Made by a program: the position numbers and the translations under genes. From CAYLNK01 sp964384675 (lineage in GTDB: Bacteria; Acidobacteriota; Thermoanaerobaculia; UBA5066), in assembly GCA_964384675.1 (NCBI GenBank), contig CAYLNK010000082.1, forward strand, positions 1 through 21,755: a stretch of 21,755 nucleotides of DNA, read 5' to 3'. A model generated the notes under the pieces. The model did not search any database. It was not told the origin of the DNA and was given only the letters and a program-made list of their open reading frames with translations. Numbering within the stretch: position 1 is the first letter of the stretch; the number at the start of each line of letters is the position of its first letter. Shown piece by piece: positions 1-8,143 of this stretch.

Positions 1-1140
1 CGCGGACTCCAGCAGCGCGCCGAGCGGCGCGGCGCCGGACGGGAACCGCTCGCCGAGCGCCCGCAGGTCGAACGCGCGCACCAGCTCGCTCCCCGTCTCG
101 ACCGAGAGGAGCGCCGCGCCGTCCGGCACGAGCGCCTCCTCGAGCGCGGCGTCGACCGTCTCGAAGTCCGAGGGGCCCCGGTGGCGGAGGATCACGTCGA
201 AGCGGCTGTCCCTCCGGTACGCGGTCGCGTCGGTCGCGACCCGCCCGCCCGCGATCTCGTGGACGCGCCAGCCGGTCGACGAGCGGAAGATCCCCTTGGC
301 GCGGACGACGGTCCCCGAGAGGCCGAGCGTTCCGCCCGCGAGCCGCGACACGAACCGCTCCAGGCGGTCGGCGTCGAAGAGGCGCTCAGGCCCGCGCCCG
401 AAGCCGTGCCCCTCGTACCCCTCGTCCTCCGCCGACGGGCCGTGGGCGTGAGCGTCGCCCCCGAGCGCCGGCAGGAGAGACGGGTGCTCCCGCTCGGCGC
501 GCTCCACGTCGCGCCCGGCGAGGGGCGTGTCCCAGGCGGCGTCGGGCAGGACGCCGCGCGCGGCGCGCACGACGAGCATCTTGGGCGGGTGAAGCGAGCC
601 GACCCACTCCTCGGCCGCGCGGATCTCGGCCTCGCTGGCGAGGTCGCAGCGGTTGACGACGAGGACGTCGCCCACGTCGACCTGGTCCTTGAAGAGCCCG
701 CCCTCGGCGTACGCCTTGCGGTAGTCCTGCTGCGGGTCGAGGAGGGTGATCACCGGGCGGATCTCGAAGCGCCCCGCGAACCGCTCCCGCCGGAAGAGGT
801 CGACGATCTCGGAGGGGCGCGCCAGCCCCGTCGGCTCGATCACGAAGCGGGTGGGCGCCACGATCGGGAGGATCTCCTCCACCGAGGCCTCCAGGTCGGC
901 CATCGCGGTGCAGCAGACGCAGCCTCCCGGCACCTCCTTCAGGATGCAGCTCGCGCAGTCGGAGAGGAGCGCGCCGTCCACGCCCAGCTCGCCGAACTCG
1001 TTCACGACCACCGCGATCCGCTCCGCCTCGCCGCGCCGGGCGAGGAGCTCGCGGATGGCCGTCGTCTTGCCGGCGCCGAGGAAGCCGGAGAGGACGTGGA
1101 CCGGGATCGGGGCGAAGCCGTCGGCGTCGGAGTCGAGCAT
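1..1140 (-). CDS. CobW/COG0523-family GTPase (metal chaperone), 3' end cut by window
   Basis: Reading leftward from an ATG at 1138-1140, the frame stays open for 380 codons to the window edge, so the C-terminal end is missing. COG0523 proteins are GTP-driven metallochaperones, often for zinc or cobalt. Visible motifs: Walker A GFLGAGKTT at residues 19-27; the metal-binding CxCC motif (GGCVCCT) at about 72-78; the IEPTGLARP stretch at about 101-109; NRCD at about 183-186 as the guanine-specificity motif (family NKxD); and a short His-containing linker near 231-245, followed by a CobW C-terminal-type domain. Usual family length is 300-400 aa, so little is lost. The start codon lies inside the left copy of the direct repeat described elsewhere, and the gene probably once followed the glycosyltransferase now at 9975-11462. 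The metal cannot be read from the sequence. Confidence 0.93.
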   Translation of the reverse strand, partial: MLDSDADGFAPIPVHVLSGFLGAGKTTAIRELLARRGEAERIAVVVNEFGELGVDGALLSDCASCILKEVPGGCVCCTAMADLEASVEEILPIVAPTRFVIEPTGLARPSEIVDLFRRERFAGRFEIRPVITLLDPQQDYRKAYAEGGLFKDQVDVGDVLVVNRCDLASEAEIRAAEEWVGSLHPPKMLVVRAARGVLPDAAWDTPLAGRDVERAEREHPSLLPALGGDAHAHGPSAEDEGYEGHGFGRGPERLFDADRLERFVSRLAGGTLGLSGTVVRAKGIFRSSTGWRVHEIAGGRVATDATAYRRDSRFDVILRHRGPSDFETVDAALEEALVPDGAALLSVETGSELVRAFDLRALGERFPSGAAPLGALLESA

Positions 1141-1168
1141 GACCCCCGGAGTCTACGGGCGGGACGCC
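1132..1168 (+). repeat. Left direct repeat (attL-like)
   Basis: Bases 1149-1168 (gagtctacgggcgggacgcc) are identical to 9971-9990, and the similarity extends leftward to 32 of 37 bases overall (1132-1168 against 9954-9990). The copy covers the first three codons of cobW and its 28-base leader. The leader retains, on the minus strand, the tail-plus-TAG found at the end of the glycosyltransferase gene. The two copies frame a block of different composition, as attachment sites would. Confidence 0.75.
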
Positions 1169-2258
1169 GACAGCAACACTTATGTCCGGACCCGCTCCCG
1201 GCGGTTTCTTCCAATCCGTTCGCCGGCTGGGGGCCACATTCACCCTTCCTGCGGGACTATCTAGGAGGAGAGGTGAAGAGTGGACTATCGTAGGCTTCAT
1301 CTCGTCTGGCTCCCGCTGATTGGACGCTGCACAACGATGAGCTCTGACCATAGCGAAGTCCGGGTCATCACCTACGCGGTGGATCGCCGCCCCTTCCGGA
1401 TCGGGCACTCCGGCGGATTCACGCCTTCGCCCCTCGACCCGCCTCTTTCCCCCCTGCTCCTGAGCAGAGCCTGCAGCACGACTCACCCGCGGTCGTCGGC
1501 GCCTCGCGCGTCCATCACGAGAATCCCCCGCTGCTCCCCGCTCATGCGACTCAACCCCGGAAGGGCGTGGCGCACGTGGTTTCACATGAGCCGAAGGCAC
1601 CTCGACTGCGCCTCCCTTGGGCTAACTCAGAAGCGACCCGTCCCCGAGTCGCGTCACTCGGGAGTACGATCCCCCAGTTGCGAGGCAAGTGCCATCTATT
1701 CCCGGTGTTTGACTCCCCCTCTTCACGCGTGGCTTTCCGGAGCGTACGAGCCGGCGCTTCCGGTCGGCCTGCGAGTCGCCCCCGCCTGGGCCATAGCCGA
1801 TCTGCCTATGCCCATCTCCACACTCGATCGCAGGCCCCACACGTTGGCTCTCGAAGTATTCCGGGGCGGGTGTGACACTCAGCTGGCGGCCCGGTGCCTC
1901 GGACTCCACACAGCGGTGCGATTCGAAAGAGGGTCACGGGATTGCGCGAGAGCCATCACCCCTTTCCAAGGTCCACGCGCCAACTCCCCACATCGAATCT
2001 CGAACCAGTCTCCGACGCACGAAGTGCGCCCCGGGAACCGCTACACCCCCAGTCGGCTGAGGAGTTGCCCGGGCTCCGAGCTGCTGCCGTGGGCAGTCGC
2101 GCGGACGCACCCCGTGCGCTCGATCCAGGACCACTCGTTCCGATGCACCTTCGCGACGGCGCGGCGTGGCTCGCCTTCGATCGCCCCACCGACACTGCCA
2201 CACGGCTGGGCCAACCGAACGGCGCCGCCGCACGACCCTACACCCTAATGGACCTCTC
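1169..2258. other. About 1.1 kb without a confident gene; possible orphan ORF or structured RNA
   Basis: This is the left part of the island, before the six-gene operon. The longest open frame is GTG 1280 to TAA 2248 (322 aa, plus strand). It has a purine-rich AGGAGGAGAGGTGA stretch at 1263-1276 just upstream that would be a strong ribosome-binding site. The predicted protein is poor in Lys, Asp and Glu, rich in Arg, Pro, Ser, Cys and His, and matches nothing I recognise. Third-position GC in its first 60 codons (about 75%) exceeds second-position GC (about 52%), a weak coding-like signal that fades further on. The same stretch holds several nested complementary segments (1540-1955). Any promoter for the operon, and one for cobW on the other strand, should also lie here, but I could not identify a convincing -35/-10 pair. 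Confidence 0.5.
1540..1955. ncRNA. Candidate structured RNA (weak)
   Basis: Complementary segments are seen by eye. GCTCATG 1540-1546 pairs with 1585-1591. GGCAC-CTCG-ACTG 1596-1608 pairs with 1675-1693, with bulges at 1679-1680 and 1685-1688. CCCGAGT 1643-1649 pairs with ACTCGGG 1656-1662. GGCCTGCGA 1766-1774 pairs with TCGCAGGCC 1828-1836 and encloses a 9-bp hairpin, 1787-1796 with 1806-1814. TGGCTCTCG 1845-1853 pairs with CGAGAGCCA 1947-1955. In GC-rich DNA of this length, helices like these individually arise by chance. Only their nesting and side-by-side layout suggests an RNA. The strand is undetermined and no known RNA class was recognised. Confidence 0.18.
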
Positions 2259-4406
2259 ATGGTCAACCCTGCACTCAAAGATACCAGCAGCAGAGTGACG
2301 ACGAATACGATGATTGATCTGCCTGCCGATATCCTCGCCGAGATCGCCGCCATCTACTCACACTTGTCTCCCCTATTCGCTGCCGTGCGGGCCAATCCAA
2401 GCCTGGCCGGAAACACGCTCCTCCCGAACGCACTGAGTCCTCTGGCGCCGGCAATGGCCTGGGGCCATTGCGGAAACCTCTCCCACGGTGACGCGCGGCG
2501 ACTCCTGCGTCGAAACCCCGAGTGGAAAGCAAGTGCAGATCGCCTTGCAGCGCTATACGAGCGGTACAAGGAGCTAACCGGCAACGCCCTGATGTGGGCC
2601 GGATGGAACTACTGGAACCCCGCAGCACCCGAGACTCCCCTTGACGGGCGGGTCCTCCAGGTCGTCCTAACCGCAGATCTCGCCGCCATGGTCGATCTCT
2701 TTGAACCTAGTCGCCAGCTCCTCGAAGCCGGCAACCACGTGGTATCAGGTAGAGATTTCCTCCAGCCGCCTCTCGGGTATCCGCAAGGCGAAGTCGTCCT
2801 TGGGTCGAGACCCTCCGGCGACAGTGGGTTGCTCGCGCCGGACCTCATTCAGCCTCGGCTGTTCCTCTTCAATCTCTGGGAGTCACTCTTCGTTCCCAGC
2901 GCTATCAAATTTCAACAGGACGGCATGCCCACCATCGTTGATCACGTGAAGGCTGAGTTTCTCCGCTACCTCGACTCCAAGCCCGGCGACTTCCCATCCC
3001 CGGTCGACGATATCGAGGTCGTGTTTCAACCCCCTGGAGAGTTCCTCACTTCCACTCATCCGGGCGCGCTGGAGATCCGATCGTTCGTCTGCCTTTCACA
3101 ATGGACACACGCCATTTGGCACGCAGTGGAACGGGAACTCACAGAGCACGCCGCACTTGAATTGGCCGCGGGCTTGAAACCGTCGCAGCGGCTGCTGAGA
3201 GCGTGGCACCGCTTGGCACTTCGGCCGCCTCCTGACCTGGAGCCTGCTCGAGCCTCCCTCGGTCAAGCGCTGCGCATTAGTCTCGACTCAGCGCCAGCCT
3301 ATGTGCTGCTCCAGCACCTGGCGCTCTTCGAGCGCTTCCTGCACTCCCATCATCAGTACATTCTCCCCATCAGCTTCGGCCGCCATCTATTCGTTGCTTT
3401 CCTCGCGATGCGGAAGCGACTGAGCCGAAGCGAACTCCTCGGGTGGCGCAACATCGTAACCACACTCTTTGGAGGACTGATCGTTGAGCGCGTCTCTGAC
3501 CTTCTTCACCACCAACAGCTAGACGCGCGGGAGACTGAACTCCGCCGCGTACTCAGCCACGCGATGCCAAAGGCAGTGTTTCAGCCTGCCCAGTACTTCG
3601 CCGGGAAGATCCTCATGGCAATGCCACCGTCAGGAGCCTCCGGGGTCGCTCAACGCGACGCCAATGCTCTGTTGTTTCTCTTGGCCAAAGGTCAAGCCGA
3701 TCTAGCGGCACTCGCGCCCCATCGTGACGACGGCCGGACCCCTCACGCTGGAGGGACTGAGCCCGAGACCCCCGATAACGACGAAGTTGATTCACCGCTA
3801 GACCTATTCGCCGCGTGCGATGATTTGAAGGCCCACTTCGACGCAATCAAGGAGTTCCTTTTGGCCGGCCAGCTCGACCGGCCCAACCGCGATTCCGTAG
3901 CGACCAATCTCGGTTGCGAAGTGCTGCCAGTTGATCACAGACCACGCGCGATGATTCGAATGAACCGGAGCCTTCTCTTTTTTCATCTTTGGAACCTCAT
4001 CGACAACGCCTTCCGGCATGGTGGCATCGTGGCCCGCGCAAGAAGGACACTCTCCAAAATCCAGATCTCTGTCTCGGTCAACGGAGCGATTGCCACCCTC
4101 AAGGTCCAGAACGCTGGCGATCCGATCACGGCTGACGACCTGCTTTGGCTTAACGGCATCCTCACGGCGGCGCCGAATTCCTGGTCGCGTGACAAGGGAA
4201 GTGGACTTGGTCCTCACTCACGTCCATTCCCGGAAACGGAGATGGAGGATGACCACGAGGGAAGCGGCCTCGCTCGTTTCAGTCTCTATCTCGCCTCCCT
4301 CTGGGACCGCGCGGGAGCTCCCAACCACACACGCGGCAAAGCGCAACCCCTTGCGGAGGGAACCTCGATCGAGTTCTACCTTCCCTGCGAGTCGGCGTAT
4401 GACTAG
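2259..4406 (+). CDS. Soluble GHKL-type ATPase / histidine-kinase-like protein
   Basis: This is the first gene of the island operon, about 715 aa from ATG 2259; ATG 2310 (698 aa) is an equally possible start, and no clear ribosome-binding site decides. The C-terminal ~150 residues form a HATPase_c domain (numbering from 2259): N box NLIDNAFRHG at 579-588, G1-like VQNAGDPI around 616-623, and a glycine-rich GSGLARFSLYLAS at 668-680. It closes with GTSIEFYLP near the end. In the G1 box Asn618 stands where most kinases have the adenine-binding Asp. The ~550 residues before it are helical-looking, with no membrane segment or recognisable sensor domain. LSHAMPKAV (His434) is a possible but unproven phospho-acceptor box. 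The gene overlaps the next by 8 bases. Its likely role is a phosphotransfer or ATP-driven regulatory protein acting with the two receiver-like proteins downstream. Confidence 0.82.
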   Translation: MVNPALKDTSSRVTTNTMIDLPADILAEIAAIYSHLSPLFAAVRANPSLAGNTLLPNALSPLAPAMAWGHCGNLSHGDARRLLRRNPEWKASADRLAALYERYKELTGNALMWAGWNYWNPAAPETPLDGRVLQVVLTADLAAMVDLFEPSRQLLEAGNHVVSGRDFLQPPLGYPQGEVVLGSRPSGDSGLLAPDLIQPRLFLFNLWESLFVPSAIKFQQDGMPTIVDHVKAEFLRYLDSKPGDFPSPVDDIEVVFQPPGEFLTSTHPGALEIRSFVCLSQWTHAIWHAVERELTEHAALELAAGLKPSQRLLRAWHRLALRPPPDLEPARASLGQALRISLDSAPAYVLLQHLALFERFLHSHHQYILPISFGRHLFVAFLAMRKRLSRSELLGWRNIVTTLFGGLIVERVSDLLHHQQLDARETELRRVLSHAMPKAVFQPAQYFAGKILMAMPPSGASGVAQRDANALLFLLAKGQADLAALAPHRDDGRTPHAGGTEPETPDNDEVDSPLDLFAACDDLKAHFDAIKEFLLAGQLDRPNRDSVATNLGCEVLPVDHRPRAMIRMNRSLLFFHLWNLIDNAFRHGGIVARARRTLSKIQISVSVNGAIATLKVQNAGDPITADDLLWLNGILTAAPNSWSRDKGSGLGPHSRPFPETEMEDDHEGSGLARFSLYLASLWDRAGAPNHTRGKAQPLAEGTSIEFYLPCESAYD

Positions 4407-4935
4407 CGGTCGACCTTCTGCCATCTACCTAGCCCGCGCAGACTCGGCCACAGAAACGGCGAACGCCGCCAACATCGCGCTGCGCCTCGCTCTCCCGGTC
4501 TTTTCAATACCGGTCCTCACAGGAACCTCGTTCGAGGACCTTCTTGAACAGATTCAGGCGTACACTCGTACGGGGCACGGCTCACGCCCAGCGGCCCTTG
4601 TCGTCAACGCGTTCCTTGGCCAGCCTGCGATACTCTCACGAACCGGCTCACCGTGGGTCCCCCACAACTCCGATCTCCCCGACCTCCTCGACCTTCACGC
4701 CGGTCGCAACCCAGGCCCTCGTTGCCTTCTGAGCCTACAACTGGTTTGGACTCTTTGGACGGAGGGGCGCCTTGACCTACCGGTATTCGTGACCACGGCA
4801 GAAGTAGGCGTCGGCCCCGAGGCGCGTCTTGCACTTGCCGAAGCATTTGGTGATGGCTTGGCGTGCGTGCTTGAGGACTGGCGTGGTAGGTGGCGCGGCC
4901 ATGGCCTGCACACTTTGCGGCGAGCCTCCGCATGA
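4399..4935 (+). CDS. Small receiver-like protein, degenerate (178 aa), function unknown
   Basis: ATG 4399 overlaps the end of the GHKL gene by 8 bases and the stop overlaps the next start by 4, so the three genes are probably translationally coupled. The protein alternates short hydrophobic strands and helices, as a response-regulator receiver does. Strand-like segments are seen at about 7-11 (SAIYL), 66-70 (AALVVN) and 127-134 (LPVFVTTA), the last resembling the Thr/Ser-bearing fourth strand of receivers. The usual acidic pair after strand 1 is absent, and Asn70 sits where the phospho-acceptor Asp would be, so it would be a pseudo-receiver at best. The assignment rests on pattern and position next to a kinase-like ATPase. 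The protein lacks transmembrane helices and a signal peptide. An unrelated alpha/beta fold is possible. Confidence 0.8.
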   Translation: MTSGRPSAIYLARADSATETANAANIALRLALPVFSIPVLTGTSFEDLLEQIQAYTRTGHGSRPAALVVNAFLGQPAILSRTGSPWVPHNSDLPDLLDLHAGRNPGPRCLLSLQLVWTLWTEGRLDLPVFVTTAEVGVGPEARLALAEAFGDGLACVLEDWRGRWRGHGLHTLRRASA

Positions 4936-6704
4936 CCAAACAACCTGATATTCTCGAAATAGTACTCGTAGAAAACAACGCCTACGACAGGGCTGTTCTC
5001 GACGTCTGCCTCATGTCCGATAGTCGCATTCGATTGGTCTATACCGCGGACGACGGGTCCGTCCCCCTCAGTCCATACGCTCTTTGGCTACGCCTTTTGG
5101 GTGATACCCCAAAGCCTGATCTTGTCTTGTTCGACCTCGCGCTGACACCGTGGTGTGGCACCGTGATGGCCCAGTCTCACTATCGGCGCTTTCTCAAGAA
5201 CGCGAGCCCAGGCCTCCGGGCAATGGATCGAGCGCTGCGAACGTTCAAACGCCCGATCCGGCGGTTGCTCGCGGAGCTCTCCATTGGGCTGCGAGCCGCC
5301 GCTGACTTCCCGGCTTTTGCCAACGATCTCCTCTCGCGACTCTCCCTAACCTGCCAATTGCCACCTGGCGATGTCCCTCCGGAACTACGCCCGGCGCTTG
5401 AGGCGGCGAGGCGATCTGTTGCAAAGGGTGGGGACTTTGCGCGCACTTTTGAGGGCATCGTTCATGGACTTTGGGGAGGCGAGCAGGCTGCGTGGGACCT
5501 CGCCAAGGCTCCTAGCGCCCTCCGCTTTTTTGTATGTGCCACAAGTTTTCCGGAGATCTGTTTTGGCGTTGTTTCACACTTCGCTGACGAAGACAGCCGT
5601 CTAGCTCTAAGGACGATACTCGGTGCCCGCTCTACCGTCCCATGGCCCGCGGAGCGAGTGTCCCTCCTCAACGCCTTGATCGTGAACAAGGCCGAACTCT
5701 TTTACACCTTGCCATCACACACCGCGCCCACCTCACCCAGCCCTCTTGCTGCCAGACTTCGGGATGCCTTGCAAGCGTGGCAGGCCCTCGGGAGCCCTGG
5801 CTCGATGACGGCGCCATTCTGTCGCCTGCCGGTTCTCTATGCTGCTGTCGATCCCACCGCACAATCAGCTTCGACGACCTCCGACCAGCCAGTCACCCGT
5901 ACGTGCTCTTTTGAGGAATGGTGCCGCGAGACCCTCCCAGCGCTTATCGGTGAGGGCGGGGACGGTCCGGCGGACCCGCCGTTGTGCACAGTCCTTCTTG
6001 ACCAAACGCTCCTGCTCGTCGGCGGGAATCCTGCCAACCACGCCTGGAAATGCAGCGGGCATGATGGGTGGAGCACGTTTGTCCAGAACCCACGAGCCGA
6101 ATTGCGAAAGCAGACCCTTGGGGACGTCCGCTTCGGTCCCGACTATCCCGTTGCACGCCTGTATCTCATCGAGCAGCCGGTGCATCTGGCAGACACATCG
6201 GCGTTCCTCGAGTCCCTGCACTCTGGTGGAGCCCCCACCGTAAGCTGCTGCGTGGTGCTCGCTAGCGAAGACGCGGCTGTTCGGAGGCTCTTGGACACTG
6301 CTCACGAACGGGGGCACCTCCGACTCTACCGCCTTCCCCCTCGTCTGGAGTGGACAAAACGACGACTCCTAGCGCGACGTCGCCCATTCGATGGCGTTGT
6401 TATCGCCGAGAACTTGGTCGACCAGTTGCGCATTCCGATCTCAGGGGGGCAGCGTATACACAGGTTCGCTGAGTTGCCAGCAGCTCGGGAGCACAGAAAA
6501 TCCCTCATTAAGAAGATCGCTTCGTTCCTCCTCGATGAGAGCATCGTGCTGCACTTGGCCTTCGAGAGACTTGTCGCCCGTTCGCCTGCAGTCGAAGCCG
6601 ATCTGGCGACAGGGCTGCCACTCAACGATGTTCTGCTGAAGTACGACTTGGGATTGCGGCGCGCAAACCTCGGCGGGAGCGCTTCGACCACTCTCACAGA
6701 CTGA
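4932..6704 (+). CDS. Large protein with N-terminal receiver-like domain (590 aa), function unknown
   Basis: The ATG at 4932 sits in an ATGA overlap with the previous stop, which fixes the start. Residues ~8-72 look like the first part of a response-regulator receiver: strand ILEIVLVENNAYDR (8-20, compare the common 'VEDNxxDR') and PDLVLFDLAL (62-71) with Asp68 at the phospho-acceptor place. The following ~370 residues match nothing I recognise. Near 437-475 the pattern VSCCVVLASEDAAVRRLLD...LRLYRLP resembles the fourth strand, helix and fifth strand of a receiver. This may be a second degenerate receiver or the far half of one split by an insertion. There is no DNA-binding helix-turn-helix at the C-terminus, so it is not an ordinary response regulator. 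Codon use is strikingly less GC-rich than in the flanks. Confidence 0.82.
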   Translation: MTKQPDILEIVLVENNAYDRAVLDVCLMSDSRIRLVYTADDGSVPLSPYALWLRLLGDTPKPDLVLFDLALTPWCGTVMAQSHYRRFLKNASPGLRAMDRALRTFKRPIRRLLAELSIGLRAAADFPAFANDLLSRLSLTCQLPPGDVPPELRPALEAARRSVAKGGDFARTFEGIVHGLWGGEQAAWDLAKAPSALRFFVCATSFPEICFGVVSHFADEDSRLALRTILGARSTVPWPAERVSLLNALIVNKAELFYTLPSHTAPTSPSPLAARLRDALQAWQALGSPGSMTAPFCRLPVLYAAVDPTAQSASTTSDQPVTRTCSFEEWCRETLPALIGEGGDGPADPPLCTVLLDQTLLLVGGNPANHAWKCSGHDGWSTFVQNPRAELRKQTLGDVRFGPDYPVARLYLIEQPVHLADTSAFLESLHSGGAPTVSCCVVLASEDAAVRRLLDTAHERGHLRLYRLPPRLEWTKRRLLARRRPFDGVVIAENLVDQLRIPISGGQRIHRFAELPAAREHRKSLIKKIASFLLDESIVLHLAFERLVARSPAVEADLATGLPLNDVLLKYDLGLRRANLGGSASTTLTD

Positions 6705-6755
6705 GCTGATGGAGGGAGTCAATGTCACAACGCACTAGATCCAAGCTGACTTGCA

Positions 6756-7082
6756 ATGGCAACTGTTAGAAAGGTTTCTCTCTCAGTCTTCTTCCGTCAA
6801 CTTCGCGATATCGGTGAAGCTCTCTTCAAGCCGCTGGTGGCCCTCTTCGCTGTTGTCGCGGCCGATACCCTCACTCTTCGTTTTGCGCGGGGTTGTACAC
6901 TGCGTGAGGCGACTGTGGAGATCCTCGCTTGGTTGTTCGGCAGCGGTACGCTTCCGAAGGACCCCTTGGCTCTCGAACTCTTGTGCTTGTGTCTAGCTGG
7001 ACTTCTCGGCTACGTGCTGCTGGGCCTTGTAGTCTGGTCCGCAACGCTGGCTTTAAGCAATGCCTACAGCAGCGGGGGCTAA
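6756..7082 (+). CDS. Small two-helix membrane protein (108 aa)
   Basis: This short ORF starts at ATG 6756, 51 bases after the preceding gene, and ends three bases before the solute-binding-protein gene. The N-terminus is a basic amphipathic stretch (residues ~1-20). Hydrophobic segments follow at about 22-40 (ending in the VVAADTLTL region) and about 73-100 (Leu-, Gly- and Cys-rich), with a short loop between containing several charged residues. I do not recognise a family. Its place between the signalling genes and the importer genes suggests a membrane adaptor that links the cytoplasmic GHKL/receiver proteins to the ABC transporter. This is inference from position only. Confidence 0.7.
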   Translation: MATVRKVSLSVFFRQLRDIGEALFKPLVALFAVVAADTLTLRFARGCTLREATVEILAWLFGSGTLPKDPLALELLCLCLAGLLGYVLLGLVVWSATLALSNAYSSGG

Positions 7083-7085
7083 TCG

Positions 7086-8135
7086 ATGAAGATCTCCAAG
7101 ACGGTGCTTGCCGTTTCCGCCGCTCTTCTTCTGACGATTTCTACTGCACTCCTTATGACACGTTTCAAGCGGGACCGCGCGACGCCTCCCGTAGGGCAAC
7201 CGGCGTCCGAGCTCAGAGCGGTGGAGCTACCGATCTCCTATTCCGCTGTGACGCACTTGGCCAGGACTATGGGCTTTGTAATCCGCGAGGGCCTGCAGTA
7301 CAGGGTCCACTCAGTACCGGCTGGACCTGATCTCATCAACGCACTTCGCGTGACCGGAAGTGCAAGCGTAGATCTCGGCAGCATTGCGACCACCCCCGTG
7401 GCCGTGATGATCGGAGCCGGGGATCGGCCTGTGGTTCTCGCCACTCTGATTGCCTCCCCCGCACAGGTCCGACTCGTAGCACTTGGGACATCGGGGATTT
7501 CCGCCGATCCCACGAGCCTCCGCGGAAAGCGCGTTGGGTTCGTCGGCAGCACCGTCGGCGAGATTTACCTTTCACGCCTCCTGGCTAAAGTCGGCATGAC
7601 TGAATCCGACATAAAGGGGGTGAACGCACGCCCAGCGGACCTCAAGGCGCTTCTGCTTCGCGGTGACCTCGACGCCGCCGTCCTATGGGATCCCTTCATT
7701 GCCCAAGTGGCGAGGGCAGCAGCCACTGCCAACCGAGGCCTCCCGCCGCGAGTATTCGTCGAGACGGGCCTGTACAAGCTCACCTTCTTCCTGGTTTCAA
7801 TGCGGCCAACTGTGACTGCGCGAAGGGCGGATCTCGTCCGCTTCTTGAGTGCTTGCGTGAAAGCCGGTGATGCCATTGAGTCCAATCGAGCGCAAGCGCA
7901 GCGCGAGCTGGAGGTTTGGCTGGGTTTGGAATCCGGGGACCTGAAGTACTTTGTCGACACCACCTCCTTCCGGGTCCATCTCGATTCAAAACAGGTGATT
8001 GCCGATCTGCGCGGGGAACTTGAGTGGCTGCGTTCCCGCCAACCCTCGACACAGGTTCCGGACGACCTTAGCTCGTACGTGGATCAGTCGGTCCTCGCCT
8101 CCGTTGATCCAAGCCGGGTCGTCTTCGACCAGTAG
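7086..8135 (+). CDS. ABC importer solute-binding protein, NMT1/SsuA/TauA-like, membrane-anchored
   Basis: The protein is 349 aa. It starts with MKISK and a hydrophobic segment (6-25) followed directly by RFKRDR, with no lipobox Cys and no clear signal-peptidase site. It therefore looks like a signal anchor rather than a freely secreted protein. The rest fits the nitrate/sulfonate/taurine/thiamine-precursor binding family: an AGPDLINALRVTGSASVDLGSI-type segment spanning about 79-100, the LRGKRVGFVGSTVGEIYLSRLL region at about 145-166 containing the ligand-loop GST, and LRGDLDAAVLWDPF at about 191-204. The ligand cannot be told from sequence; family members bind nitrate, alkanesulfonates, taurine or pyrimidine thiamine precursors. 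The fused permease-ATPase follows after eight bases, and together they would form a complete type I importer. Confidence 0.88.
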   Translation: MKISKTVLAVSAALLLTISTALLMTRFKRDRATPPVGQPASELRAVELPISYSAVTHLARTMGFVIREGLQYRVHSVPAGPDLINALRVTGSASVDLGSIATTPVAVMIGAGDRPVVLATLIASPAQVRLVALGTSGISADPTSLRGKRVGFVGSTVGEIYLSRLLAKVGMTESDIKGVNARPADLKALLLRGDLDAAVLWDPFIAQVARAAATANRGLPPRVFVETGLYKLTFFLVSMRPTVTARRADLVRFLSACVKAGDAIESNRAQAQRELEVWLGLESGDLKYFVDTTSFRVHLDSKQVIADLRGELEWLRSRQPSTQVPDDLSSYVDQSVLASVDPSRVVFDQ

Positions 8136-8143
8136 CTTTGAAC

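Noticed and set aside
386..1600. 404-codon minus-strand open frame
   Set aside because: It crosses the true cobW frame, the repeat and the island boundary, and its translation is Arg/Pro/Gly low-complexity. The CobW motifs are all in another frame.
2166..2258. Earlier start of the GHKL ATPase gene
   Set aside because: The extra 31 residues are Arg/His/Pro-rich, do not look folded and have no ribosome-binding site; the protein-like sequence begins after 2259 or 2310.
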